Source: an uncultured Campylobacterota bacterium
GTDB lineage: Bacteria; Campylobacterota; Campylobacteria; Campylobacterales; Sulfurovaceae
Direction of reading: 5' to 3'
Assembly: GCA_937141405.1 (NCBI GenBank)
Contig: CAKZQQ010000003.1
Coordinates: 62,001-126,000 of the forward strand
Length of the DNA stretch: 64,000 nucleotides
Shown here piece by piece: positions 7,001-16,095 of the stretch. The translations under genes and the position numbers were made by a program. The notes beneath the pieces are model-generated. The model saw only the letters and a list, made by a program, of their open reading frames with translations. It made no database searches and was not told the origin of the DNA. Each line of letters begins with the position of its first letter. The first letter of the stretch is position 1.

Positions 7001-10000
7001 TTAAGCCTTACTAATATTCCCAAAAAAATCAATATAAATTCTTTGAACTATTGTAGTTTGATTTAAAGTTTTAAAATATCTTTTCTCTAAAGTTTTATTT
7101 ATTCCTTTTAATTCTAACTTATTATTTCCTCCAGATATATTACCTCCGCCGTTAAAGATATAAAAGTCACTTTTATTTTCCTTTGTATCAGTGATTTTTA
7201 CTAAATCATTTTTATACAAAATTAAATCAGCTTTCTTGTCTTTAAGCTCTTTTTGAAACTTTGGATTTATTCTTGTATCAATATCATTAGCAATTGAACT
7301 AAAGTAATTAAATCCAATAGCTTGTCCCCTTTTTTCAGTATTAAAAAGTTCTGTGTTTAATATTGATTCATGCATTTTTATAACAAATGGTTCTTTTGAG
7401 CTTATAGCTTTTTTATAGCTTTCTAAAGTAAGTTTTTCAATTTTATTCTTTTTTCTTTTTGGAAATATAATGGCTCCAGAATCAACATTTGATATTTTAG
7501 TTTTATAAAGATTAAGTGAGCTTACTATCTGACTCTTTTCTTTTTTAGTAGGAAAACTACATTTTAAGCTATCCATAGCTTTTGAAATCGTTTGTTTTTT
7601 TGACTTTAACTCTTGTATTTGATTATCTAGCTCAATATTTTCTTCTTGTTTAGCTTTTGATACCTTTTTCTTTTCATCCAAAGGTTTTATCTCTTTTTCT
7701 ATACTTTTTAGTTCATTTCTCAATCTTAAAAGTTCATCGGCATAAGCTTTTATTGCAGGTATTATTTTTTGTTGCTTTTTAGGGTCTAACCTTTTTTGAA
7801 TAGACTCTACCTCTTTTAAAACTTCATTATCGCTTCTATCCTTATCAAATCCATTGACTTTTTTTATTAGAAGAGATTTATCAATAGCTACTTTTTCCAT
7901 CTCTGCTAATATCTCTTTATTGGTTTTTGGGTCTTTTGTTATATATAGTTTTAGATTGCCGTCTTTAAAACCTTTCATATTTGTTTTTCTTTTATTATAC
8001 GGGCATACATAGAATTTATTTTCTTCATACTTTTTCACTAAACCTTTGAGATATTCAACTATATTAATTCCATCTGTAGAAATAGGTAAATTTGAGCTAA
8101 TTTTTTCCTTTTGAGCTTTTACTTTATATTTATTCTCTTTTTGCTTAAAGTAGCTATGAAGGGTGTTTATAGCAGTATTGTCACATAAAGCTATTGTAAA
8201 AGCATCTAGTGTATGGTGGTAGTTTGTATCCCTATCTTTCTTATCATCTTCATTTTTTGGCATAATTTCACTTATACCCCAGATATATTTTAATTCACTA
8301 ATAGCCTTACCGCTTACGCTAAAAATATGTCGCTCCCCATCTTTATTATGCTCTTTTTGTTTTGGATATAAGTAATGGTTTAAATATTTTGCAACTGTTT
8401 TTGTAGCTGTTCTAGTATCGTTTAAAAAGCTATCCTGCCAATGCTCTTTTTCCATCACACTATTTATAATACATTCGTCACTTAGCCACGCTTTTTTCTT
8501 TTTATCCATAAAAGAGTTTTGTACTCTTCCTTTAAAGTCCTCCCATTGCCCTTTTGAACTTAAATAGCTTATAGGATGCTGGTTTGATTTGTCTTGATTT
8601 GCTTTTTTCTTTACGAGAATTTTATTTTTAAAAGAGTTTATCCATATCACAGACCTTGGAATAAAATGCTCAACTTCTGTTTCATTTTCATCAAAAGCTT
8701 CATCTTTAGTAATTGGTTCACCTGAATATAGACACAAACATCCATCTTTTCCTTGTTCTATAAATAGTTTTGCTCTTTCTATGTTTTTCTTTGATTCTTT
8801 TATATTATTCGCTTTTAAAAACTTTTTAGCATCATCATTTTTCTTTTTATCTTTCTTTTGATTCTCTTTTATTTTTTCCTCTTCTTTTGAGGAGTTAAGC
8901 TCCCTTGCACTCTCTATTCTTATCTCATCAATATGCCCGTATTTTTCAATGAGTTGATTAATAAGTTTTCGTAAAATCGATAAAACTCTTTTTACTTTAG
9001 GAGCGATCATAGGCTGATAAAACAAATGCTCTTTTTTGAAATAAGGTAGCTTTTCTTCAAGCCATTTTATATCATATTCTGTAGGCTCTAAAGGTGGTAA
9101 GTAATCATACTTTGGCATACCTACATATAAACTATCATACCCTAAACTATTTGTTGCTTCATAATATGTTTTATTTTCATTATTCATCACTTCTAATATT
9201 TCATTTATAAATCTTAATGAAAATGACCCAAAACCATCCATTCCCTCTAAAGATGAAATATCCTCTAAAAAATCATTATTCAAATTTATACCGTATTTTT
9301 GAAGTATCTGTGATATATGTTCTTCTCGTGAACTTTTATTTTTAAAATAATAAAGCTCGAGCAATATTTCATTATAAAAACTGTTATCTTTAACTTTAAA
9401 ATCTATACTATATTTATTTAATACCACAAGCATCTTTCTATGCGCTTCTATATTTAGTACTGTTTGACTTACTTTTTCTGGGATATTTAGCTTGAAATCT
9501 TTTTTTAACGGGTTTTTTAAAAGATTTTTTGCAGTGATCTCATTTGCATTTGGTGTATCTATCCAAAATTCTACTACACTTTTAACCTCATCCTTAGATA
9601 AAGATTGAATCTCTCCATTTTTATCAATAATCTCATAGTTATCTATTTTTTGCCTAAGGGTTAATTCTATATTTTTTACATTTGCCAAAGGCACTCTTTT
9701 TTCAGTTCCTTTAGGATTATATTTATGATAAAAAGAACAATAAGCCACCATATCCTCAAAACTTTTTAAGGCTCTTTGATAAAATGGTGTATTTACTCTA
9801 TCTTCGTCTAAAAGTTCATCTATAAAGTTTTGGCACTCCTCTTGCGAATGAAAAATGACTTTATTATCACATTGCAACCGTACGACTTTTTTAAACTCCT
9901 CTTTATGCAAATCTCTATCTAAAGAGTTACTATAATCACTTTTTTTATTTCTTACAGGTACATTTTGAAAAAGCTCTTTTAACTCATCCCTTTTATTAGT

Positions 10001-10501
10001 AAGTACTTTTGATGGCAACTCATAACCATTTTCAAGATACTCTTTTTTATTTTTTGCTACTGCCTCATTTATAGCACCATCGTCATTAGAAGTTGAGAAC
10101 ATATTGTTATATCCTCTATCTGTAAGTATTGAATAAACAGCCAAAATAAACTCCTCTTTAGATAGATTTTGAGAAGTAGCTTTTTGCCTTAGGTCATAAA
10201 CATCCAAAGTTTTAATCTTAAAAGAGTTAAGATAATCTGTAGGGTTTTCAATAAATTTTTTATCAGCTATTTTATATTTGACAAATACTTTTCGTACAAA
10301 CTCTTTTCTTGCACTTTTTCTCTCGTTTATCCGTCTTCCACTTCTAAAATTTCTTCTATCTTCTGCTTTATTTGGCTCAGAAAAAACTATACTATTACTC
10401 GCCAATTCATTAAAACAAATCTGCCCCTCTTTAGTTTCTAGCTCTAACAAAGAAAAACCTATACTGTTTGCGCCCAAATCCAAACCTAGAACTCTTTTCA
10501 T
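7001..10501 (-). CDS. cas9: CRISPR-associated endonuclease Cas9 (type II-C-like, 1166 aa)
   Basis: I choose ATG 10501 (MKRVLGLDLG), which has AAGGGA 5 bases upstream; ATGs at 10504 and 10516 are in frame. RuvC-I has Asp8, the Arg-rich bridge helix is at 49-72, and RuvC-II is IRIESAREL with Glu530. The HNH domain runs from about 540 to 700, with catalytic His612 in VEHFIPRS. RuvC-III is YHHTLDAFTIAL with His763 and Asp766. All nuclease residues are present, so the enzyme should be active. The C-terminal part carries an unusual Lys/Glu-rich, probably coiled-coil stretch at about 915-980. The length lies between compact II-C forms (about 1000 aa) and II-A forms (about 1370 aa). It heads the cas operon. 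Confidence 0.97.
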   Translation of the reverse strand: MKRVLGLDLGANSIGFSLLELETKEGQICFNELASNSIVFSEPNKAEDRRNFRSGRRINERKSARKEFVRKVFVKYKIADKKFIENPTDYLNSFKIKTLDVYDLRQKATSQNLSKEEFILAVYSILTDRGYNNMFSTSNDDGAINEAVAKNKKEYLENGYELPSKVLTNKRDELKELFQNVPVRNKKSDYSNSLDRDLHKEEFKKVVRLQCDNKVIFHSQEECQNFIDELLDEDRVNTPFYQRALKSFEDMVAYCSFYHKYNPKGTEKRVPLANVKNIELTLRQKIDNYEIIDKNGEIQSLSKDEVKSVVEFWIDTPNANEITAKNLLKNPLKKDFKLNIPEKVSQTVLNIEAHRKMLVVLNKYSIDFKVKDNSFYNEILLELYYFKNKSSREEHISQILQKYGINLNNDFLEDISSLEGMDGFGSFSLRFINEILEVMNNENKTYYEATNSLGYDSLYVGMPKYDYLPPLEPTEYDIKWLEEKLPYFKKEHLFYQPMIAPKVKRVLSILRKLINQLIEKYGHIDEIRIESARELNSSKEEEKIKENQKKDKKKNDDAKKFLKANNIKESKKNIERAKLFIEQGKDGCLCLYSGEPITKDEAFDENETEVEHFIPRSVIWINSFKNKILVKKKANQDKSNQHPISYLSSKGQWEDFKGRVQNSFMDKKKKAWLSDECIINSVMEKEHWQDSFLNDTRTATKTVAKYLNHYLYPKQKEHNKDGERHIFSVSGKAISELKYIWGISEIMPKNEDDKKDRDTNYHHTLDAFTIALCDNTAINTLHSYFKQKENKYKVKAQKEKISSNLPISTDGINIVEYLKGLVKKYEENKFYVCPYNKRKTNMKGFKDGNLKLYITKDPKTNKEILAEMEKVAIDKSLLIKKVNGFDKDRSDNEVLKEVESIQKRLDPKKQQKIIPAIKAYADELLRLRNELKSIEKEIKPLDEKKKVSKAKQEENIELDNQIQELKSKKQTISKAMDSLKCSFPTKKEKSQIVSSLNLYKTKISNVDSGAIIFPKRKKNKIEKLTLESYKKAISSKEPFVIKMHESILNTELFNTEKRGQAIGFNYFSSIANDIDTRINPKFQKELKDKKADLILYKNDLVKITDTKENKSDFYIFNGGGNISGGNNKLELKGINKTLEKRYFKTLNQTTIVQRIYIDFFGNISKA

Positions 10502-10564
10502 CATAATCCCTTGCAATTCAATTTATCTATTTTACATAAATCTTTATTATTATTCCCCCTCAAT

Positions 10565-10957
10565 CTACCCAACCTGCCAAACACTGATCCATAACCTCTC
10601 CCAGGCAGGTTGATCGGCATCAAAATAACGCACTTTCGCATCAAGTATGATGCCATTATCTAGAAGCGAAGCGATGATGCGACTATTTTCTTTGGGGACA
10701 TACCCGACCTTTTTATCATAAGCATAGATCGCTACGGCATATTTGTCATAAGCATTTTCATGCTCTCTTTTGAATTGCAATCTCTGATTGTCAATGAAGT
10801 GCATGTCAGAAGCATCATTATATTGGAGCCCGGCGACTTTAATTGTAGTCAACTTAAAGCCTTTACACTCTTTTTGACCTTGGGCTTGCAGAGCAAAAGG
10901 CAACCCTGTCAACAACAGTGTAAATTTGTGTATAAACTTTCTTCTATTTGATATCAT
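10565..10957 (-). CDS. HIRAN-domain protein with a Tat-like signal peptide
   Basis: 130 aa. The N-terminus SNRRKFIHKFTLLLTGLPFALQA resembles a twin-arginine signal (RRKF followed by a hydrophobic stretch). The rest is a compact HIRAN domain: IKVAGLQY, LQFKREHENAYDKYAVAIYA, KVGYVPKENSRIIASLLDNG. Family knowledge: HIRAN domains bind DNA 3' ends in SWI/SNF-type helicases, and stand-alone bacterial copies occur; the role of exported ones is unclear to me. It lies between cas9 and a WYL regulator, all on one strand. No clear ribosome binding site is seen. A CRISPR role is speculative. Confidence 0.75.
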   Translation of the reverse strand: MISNRRKFIHKFTLLLTGLPFALQAQGQKECKGFKLTTIKVAGLQYNDASDMHFIDNQRLQFKREHENAYDKYAVAIYAYDKKVGYVPKENSRIIASLLDNGIILDAKVRYFDADQPAWERLWISVWQVG

Positions 10958-10996
10958 AATGATATATTATCATATGTTAATGGACATATATATGTC

Positions 10997-11902
10997 CTAT
11001 CTTGTTGCTTCCGATGTCTCTTTTATGTAAAGTTGTAAACTCTCTAGAAGCTCCTTTTGCAACCACTTCGGCTCCAATATATGGATGTAGGGCAGCCAGC
11101 TTTTAATCGCGGGCAATATCTCAAGCTTGTGTGTAATCTCACAACTTATCTCTATAGAGCCGTCCATATGTTCATCCTCTATCTTTTGTGATTTGTGTAG
11201 CTTTATATCTTTGAGGTAACGCGCCGCCTCGGGATGTGCGTAGAGTTTTATCGGTATCGGTTCTTGTGAAGAGCTCGACCATACACTTTTAATCTCATCT
11301 GCTTTAGCCATCATAGTGCGAGTAAGTGTTTGCGTTTCCCCTGTAAGTCTTTTAAATGATCTGATATTGGCGAGCAGAAAGGTTTTGATGCCGTCATCCT
11401 TATAGTCTCTTGCTACGAGATACCAACGCGTATTTTCAACATAGAGTTTGATAGGATCAACCCGTCTTTGGGAAGTATCATTCTCCTTTACATAACTAAA
11501 AGAACACTGCTCTTTTTTTGTAATGCATCTGAGTATCTCTTCTCCAAGTTTTTTAGGAAGATTTTTATATTCAAGCGCAAAAGCTATAAGATCTTTTGAG
11601 ATGTTGCTACGCTCTAAACACTCTACCTTGATCTCAACATTATGCGCAAAAGCTGCAAGGAGTGAGTGTCCAAAGTTATCGTCATTCGTATAGAGAGTAT
11701 CCATATCCAAATGCCAAACTCCTTTTTTATTGACAAGGGGGATAGACTCGTGTATGCTCTTCATATCGCGACTGATGGTCTTAGGGTTTACACCATACTC
11801 ACTCGCTATATGCGAACTCCGCAATCTCTCAAAGGCATAGAGTCGCCTTGTTATATCTACTATCCTTGAGATTTGCGCTTGGTTATTTGCTTTATATGCC
11901 AT
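10997..11902 (-). CDS. WYL-domain transcriptional regulator
   Basis: 301 aa. An N-terminal winged helix (ISRIVDITRRLYAFERLRSSHIASEYGVNPKTISRDMKSI, about 10-50) precedes a WYL domain (DPIKLYVENTRWYLVARDYKDDGIKTFLLANIRSFKRL, about 150-190) and a C-terminal extension. Family knowledge: WYL regulators bind nucleic-acid-like ligands and often control defence loci. It sits upstream of the HIRAN gene and cas9 on the same strand. Its start codon lies 5 bases after a TATAAT, so the mRNA may be leaderless. Confidence 0.88.
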   Translation of the reverse strand: MAYKANNQAQISRIVDITRRLYAFERLRSSHIASEYGVNPKTISRDMKSIHESIPLVNKKGVWHLDMDTLYTNDDNFGHSLLAAFAHNVEIKVECLERSNISKDLIAFALEYKNLPKKLGEEILRCITKKEQCSFSYVKENDTSQRRVDPIKLYVENTRWYLVARDYKDDGIKTFLLANIRSFKRLTGETQTLTRTMMAKADEIKSVWSSSSQEPIPIKLYAHPEAARYLKDIKLHKSQKIEDEHMDGSIEISCEITHKLEILPAIKSWLPYIHILEPKWLQKELLESLQLYIKETSEATR

Positions 11903-11907
11903 GTGCC

Positions 11908-11913
11908 ATTATA
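11908..11913 (-). promoter_or_regulatory. -10 box very close to the WYL gene start
   Basis: TATAAT on the minus strand with only 5 bases between it and the ATG at 11902. No ribosome binding site fits between them. Transcription would begin at or next to the start codon. Confidence 0.45.
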
Positions 11914-12047
11914 GCAATATTTATATCGCACGCTATACTCAACTGATAGGTTTGACTTGACCCGAATCAAAAATATTTCATTTTGCCACATATTCCATCA
12001 TACGCAAATATTTATGTTATGTTGATAAAAATATGCTGGGGTAGACT

Positions 12048-12920
12048 ATGAATAGACAAAATATATCGAATACGATTATCTACAATAATGGTGAATTGGA
12101 ATTAAATGTTTCCATAGACAATGAAACTGTTTGGCTCAATAGAAATCAAATATCCGAGCTATTTGGAAGAGATGTTAAAACCATAGGAAAACATATAAAT
12201 AATGTATTTAGTGATGGTGAGCTAGAGAAAGTCTTAACTGTCGCAAATTTTGCGACAGTTCAAAATGAGGGTGGAAGAGCAGTAAAAAGAGATGTTGAAT
12301 ACTATAATCTAGATGTTATCATATCTGTTGGCTACAGAGTAAAATCCCACAATGGAGTGAAGTTTAGGCAATGGGCTACATCTGTACTTAAAAGCTACAT
12401 TGCTGATGGCTATGCTATCAACTCTGAAAAAATTACAAACCAAAGATTTAAAGAGCTTGAAAATAGTGTAAAACTTTTATCTTCAAGAATGGATGACATC
12501 TCAAATCTGATAAAAAATGATTCTGCACAACCTCAGGAGGGTATATTTTTTGATGGGCAAGTATATGATGCGTATGCTTTCATAAATGATTTGATAAAAA
12601 GTGCAAAAAATGAAGTGATTTTAATTGACAACTATGTAGATGATAGTGTCTTTACACTTTTTAGTAAATACTCAAGCCTGAAAGTAATAATTTATACACA
12701 AACTATAACAAAACAACTGAAGCTTGATTATCAAAAATATAAAGTTCAATATACGAATATAAAACTTCGCGAGTTTAAAAATACTCATGATAGATTTATA
12801 ATAATTGACAATAGTAAAATCTATCATATCGGCGCAAGTCTGAAAGATTTAGGCAAAAAATGGTTCGCGTTTTCAAAGTTTGATATGGATGCTCTAGAAA
12901 TTTTAGAAAAATTAAAATAG
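12048..12920 (+). CDS. RhuM-family protein with a C-terminal PLD-like domain
   Basis: 290 aa. The N-terminal half (about 1-130) is RhuM-like: VWLNRNQISELFGRDVKTIGKHINNVF, then YYNLDVIISVGYRVKSHNGVKFRQWATSVLKSYIADGY. The C-terminal half (about 165-285) has VYDAYAFINDLIKSAKNEVILIDNYVDDSVFTLF and HDRFIIIDNSKIYHIGASLKDLGKKWFAF. This is a single HKD-like motif in which the Lys is replaced by Arg. Family knowledge: RhuM proteins are accessory genes of genomic islands with possible DNA-binding function. A nuclease or toxin role for the PLD half is inference. It is a lone gene, divergent from the WYL regulator. Confidence 0.75.
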   Translation: MNRQNISNTIIYNNGELELNVSIDNETVWLNRNQISELFGRDVKTIGKHINNVFSDGELEKVLTVANFATVQNEGGRAVKRDVEYYNLDVIISVGYRVKSHNGVKFRQWATSVLKSYIADGYAINSEKITNQRFKELENSVKLLSSRMDDISNLIKNDSAQPQEGIFFDGQVYDAYAFINDLIKSAKNEVILIDNYVDDSVFTLFSKYSSLKVIIYTQTITKQLKLDYQKYKVQYTNIKLREFKNTHDRFIIIDNSKIYHIGASLKDLGKKWFAFSKFDMDALEILEKLK

Positions 12921-12997
12921 CAATGGAAAATAAAAAACGAAGAAATTCGGAAATTCCAAATTTGCTAAAAACTTTCAAACTATTATAATTTTGATGT

Positions 12998-13037
12998 AAC
13001 TATCTTTATAAATTATAAGGGGGGGGGGAAGATAGTT
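12998..13037. terminator. Hairpin between convergent genes, loop contains a G10 run
   Basis: AACTATCTT (12998-13006) and AAGATAGTT (13029-13037) are perfect complements. The loop holds ten consecutive G residues (13019-13028). It lies between the stop codons of two convergent genes, which fits a bidirectional terminator. Confidence 0.5.
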
Positions 13038-13067
13038 CTCGCTTAAAATTTCTCAACTATTGCTATG

Positions 13068-13829
13068 CTAACGCTTAAACTTAGCAAATAGAGGATGATG
13101 ATCAGAGAGTTTGTGATTTCTTTCTATACTGTACTCGAGAAGTTCAACTCCTCTATAGAAGATAAAATCCAAATGATTTTTCATAAAAGACTTGACCTTA
13201 TCGCTTTTTGAAAACGGGACATGCGTAAAATGGAGCTCTTTCATCTTTGTGTGCAGAAATTTCATCCTACTTTTATTCCACGAGTTGAAATCACCTGCGA
13301 TAATCATCGCTCCATCGTAATCGTCAATTATCTTAATAATCTTATCTATCTCTTTATAGTAGTGTCTATTTTCTCTGAGGTTAATAGCATGAAGATTCAA
13401 GATCAACAAAGGGGAGCCGTCTTTAAAAGAGTGTCTTGTCAAAAGTAGGCTTTTACGAGGACCAAATATCAACTCTTTTCCATGCGAAAGGAAAGATTCG
13501 CTATACATTGTTTTGCATCTCGTTGCCGTTAAAACGCCGTAAAATGTAGATCGTTTTTCTAAATTTGCAGCAGCATTGAATGGTAAATACGGAAGATTTA
13601 GCTCCGTATCGTGTTTAAAATCAGCCTCTTGAAATATAAAGAAATCAACCGGCTTTCGTTTGGAAAACTCTTCGATATAGTTACTAAATGAAAAAGTATC
13701 ATTGTTTTTATGCACATTCCAGCACAGGATGCTAAATTCATCCGAAACAGTATCATCGCACTCTATACGAGAATAGCTATGATGATACATAGACGGTTTG
13801 ATAAGAAGACATTTTAATTCGTTTAACAT
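13068..13829 (-). CDS. Endonuclease/exonuclease/phosphatase (EEP) family protein
   Basis: 253 aa. EEP motifs appear in the expected order: LCWNVHKNND (about 35), FIFQEAD (about 64), GDFNSW (about 180), LDFIFYRG (about 224) and SDHHPLFAKF at the end. These give the metal-binding Asn, Glu and Asp and the catalytic His. There is no signal peptide. The substrate may be DNA, RNA or a phosphoester and cannot be read from the sequence. It is single and convergent with the RhuM gene. Confidence 0.88.
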   Translation of the reverse strand: MLNELKCLLIKPSMYHHSYSRIECDDTVSDEFSILCWNVHKNNDTFSFSNYIEEFSKRKPVDFFIFQEADFKHDTELNLPYLPFNAAANLEKRSTFYGVLTATRCKTMYSESFLSHGKELIFGPRKSLLLTRHSFKDGSPLLILNLHAINLRENRHYYKEIDKIIKIIDDYDGAMIIAGDFNSWNKSRMKFLHTKMKELHFTHVPFSKSDKVKSFMKNHLDFIFYRGVELLEYSIERNHKLSDHHPLFAKFKR

Positions 13830-13924
13830 AAAATATTATAGCGTAAGCACGATATACCTTTTGTCTTTTTTGATCGCAATTAAGACTCTTTTGTTACAAT
13901 GAATGACCAAAGCGAGGAGTTTTT

Positions 13925-15973
13925 ATGTCTTTACAGGACTTTAGAAAGTCGGGCTCAAGTATGCTTATGGCGGTATTTATCCCTGCCGTTATCGTCATAG
14001 GGCTTTTGGTGATAGGAACCATAGCCAATCCAAGTCTAGCAGGCGAAATATTTGCCTCGATGCTCGAGTACATCACCGAAGATTTCGGCTGGTTCTATAT
14101 GCTTTCTGTTGCATTTTTTCTCATCTTTATCATAGCTATTGCTATCTCGCCTTGGGGCAAGACCAAACTCGGGCCTGATCATTCTGAGCCTGAGTACAGT
14201 TTTAGCTCATGGTTTGCTATGCTCTTCTCGGCAGGATACGGCATCGCACTTCTTTTCTTTGGAGTTGCCGAGCCTATCATGCACTATGCCGCTCCACCCG
14301 TTGGCGATCCGCAAACTATAGAGGCAGCCAAACAAGCGATGCAGATATCATTCTTTCATTGGGGTTTTCACATCTGGGGGATATATGGATTAGCGGGGTT
14401 GAGTCTTGCTTACTTTGCATTTAGACATGGCCTACCGCTTTCTATGCGCTCAACACTCTATCCTTTCATTGGCGATAGGATATATGGCTGGCCGGGACAT
14501 ATCGTTGACATCTTTGCTATCTTGGGTACCCTTTTCGGGGTTGCTACGACTTTGGGGCTCTCTGTTGCACAGATCAACGCGGGACTACACTATCTTTGGG
14601 TAGACATCCCGGTAAGCACGACCGTGCAGATACTCCTCATCGTATTTACGACAGCTCTTGCACTCTTTTCCGTAGTAGCAGGGATGGACAAGGGCATCAA
14701 ACGGCTCTCTATTGTCAATATGCTCCTCGCTATTGCTTTGATGACATTTGTTTTTTTAGTAGGGCCGACTATCTTTATCTTAAATACTTTTTTAGAAAAT
14801 ATCGGAAGTTATCTAAGTAATATCGTTGAGCGAACATTTAGCTTGCAAGCCTATAGCGCAAGTGATTGGATGGGGCACTGGACACTCTTTATATTTGGTT
14901 GGACCATCGCATGGGCACCATTTGTGGGACTTTTCATCGCCAAGATCAGTCGAGGCAGAAGCATCAGAGAGTTTGTCTTTGGCGTTATGTTTGTTCCGAC
15001 CCTATTTACCTTTTTATGGTTCTCCGTCTTTGGTGATACGGCGTTGCATATGGTAATGATGGATGGATACAACTCTTTAATTACCGAAGTACAATCCGAT
15101 AAAGCCATAGCACTTTTCAAACTTTTTGAGCACTTGCCTCTAAGCTCTTTTATCTCTTTTATGACGGTTATCTTGATCATCACCTTCTTTGTCACCTCAT
15201 CGGATTCAGCCTCTCTCGTGATTGACTCCTTAGCCTCGGGCGGTGTAGCAAAAACACCGCTTTGGCAAAAAGTCTTTTGGGTGAGCATCGAAGGGGTTGT
15301 CGCCTCCGTCCTTTTGGTTGCCGGTGGGCTTAAGGCTCTACAGAGTGCATCTATAGCAAGTGCTCTTCCTTTTGCGCTCATCATGCTCTTAGCTGCACTT
15401 GGAATGTGGCGCGCTCTCGTGATAGAAAACCATAGAAATACAAGCTTAGAGCAAGATATCAACATAGACATTGCTCCTACTATCGATGATGCGAGGCAAT
15501 GGAAAAATAGACTAACAGAGCTTATCACTTTTCCTCAAAAGGAGGAGGTGAGTGCTTACATAAAACACAATGTCTATAATGGTATGCAAAAAATCAAAAA
15601 AGAACTTAGTAACTCAAGCTGGCACTGTGATGTTGTGTATGATGATGCATCTATTCGCTCGATCATCACTATCTACAAAGATGAAAGTATCAAGTTTATC
15701 TATGAGGTACGTCTCAAAGAGTATACTATGCCCGAATTTGCACTCCTTGATGCCGATAAAGCACAAGAGCACTACTATAATGCCGAAGTTTTTTTACGAA
15801 GAGGTGGACTGCATTATGATCTCTACGGTTTTGAAGAACATACGGTTATCCATGACATCATCAGTCAATTTCAAAGATACCTCCGCTTTATGCATACAAC
15901 TCCCGGAACCCTGCCGTGGGATATGGATGAACATGATGAGATGCTCAACGGTGATCTAGGAACAAATAAATAG
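13925..15973 (+). CDS. BCCT-family transporter (betaine/choline/carnitine type)
   Basis: 682 aa, start ATG with GAGGAG upstream. Twelve hydrophobic segments fit the LeuT-fold BCCT family, including GYGIALLFFGVAEPIMHYAAPP and the family signature region FGWTIAWAPFVGLFIAKISRGRSI. A cytosolic C-terminal tail of about 170 residues follows the last segment, as in BetT-type choline carriers. Likely role: Na+- or H+-coupled uptake of a quaternary ammonium osmoprotectant. The exact substrate is not determined. There is no choline oxidation gene nearby, so direct use as a compatible solute is more likely than catabolism. Confidence 0.92.
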   Translation: MSLQDFRKSGSSMLMAVFIPAVIVIGLLVIGTIANPSLAGEIFASMLEYITEDFGWFYMLSVAFFLIFIIAIAISPWGKTKLGPDHSEPEYSFSSWFAMLFSAGYGIALLFFGVAEPIMHYAAPPVGDPQTIEAAKQAMQISFFHWGFHIWGIYGLAGLSLAYFAFRHGLPLSMRSTLYPFIGDRIYGWPGHIVDIFAILGTLFGVATTLGLSVAQINAGLHYLWVDIPVSTTVQILLIVFTTALALFSVVAGMDKGIKRLSIVNMLLAIALMTFVFLVGPTIFILNTFLENIGSYLSNIVERTFSLQAYSASDWMGHWTLFIFGWTIAWAPFVGLFIAKISRGRSIREFVFGVMFVPTLFTFLWFSVFGDTALHMVMMDGYNSLITEVQSDKAIALFKLFEHLPLSSFISFMTVILIITFFVTSSDSASLVIDSLASGGVAKTPLWQKVFWVSIEGVVASVLLVAGGLKALQSASIASALPFALIMLLAALGMWRALVIENHRNTSLEQDINIDIAPTIDDARQWKNRLTELITFPQKEEVSAYIKHNVYNGMQKIKKELSNSSWHCDVVYDDASIRSIITIYKDESIKFIYEVRLKEYTMPEFALLDADKAQEHYYNAEVFLRRGGLHYDLYGFEEHTVIHDIISQFQRYLRFMHTTPGTLPWDMDEHDEMLNGDLGTNK

Positions 15974-16095
15974 TCTACGCACTACACGGTTTTTTGTACA
16001 AGATTTTTGTCTGTAAGGCTACCTTTACACTATCTCACAATCAAACATATGCTTTTTTTGTGTAAAATAAGTCTAAAAAATAAGAGAAATAACAA

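Noticed and set aside
12999-13037. G10 tract as a phase-variable switch of a gene
   Set aside because: It lies after the stop codons of both neighbouring genes, so slippage changes no reading frame.
14851-15528. 225-aa ORF antisense to the BCCT gene
   Set aside because: It is a shadow of a strongly conserved transporter, with no ribosome binding site and no recognisable features.
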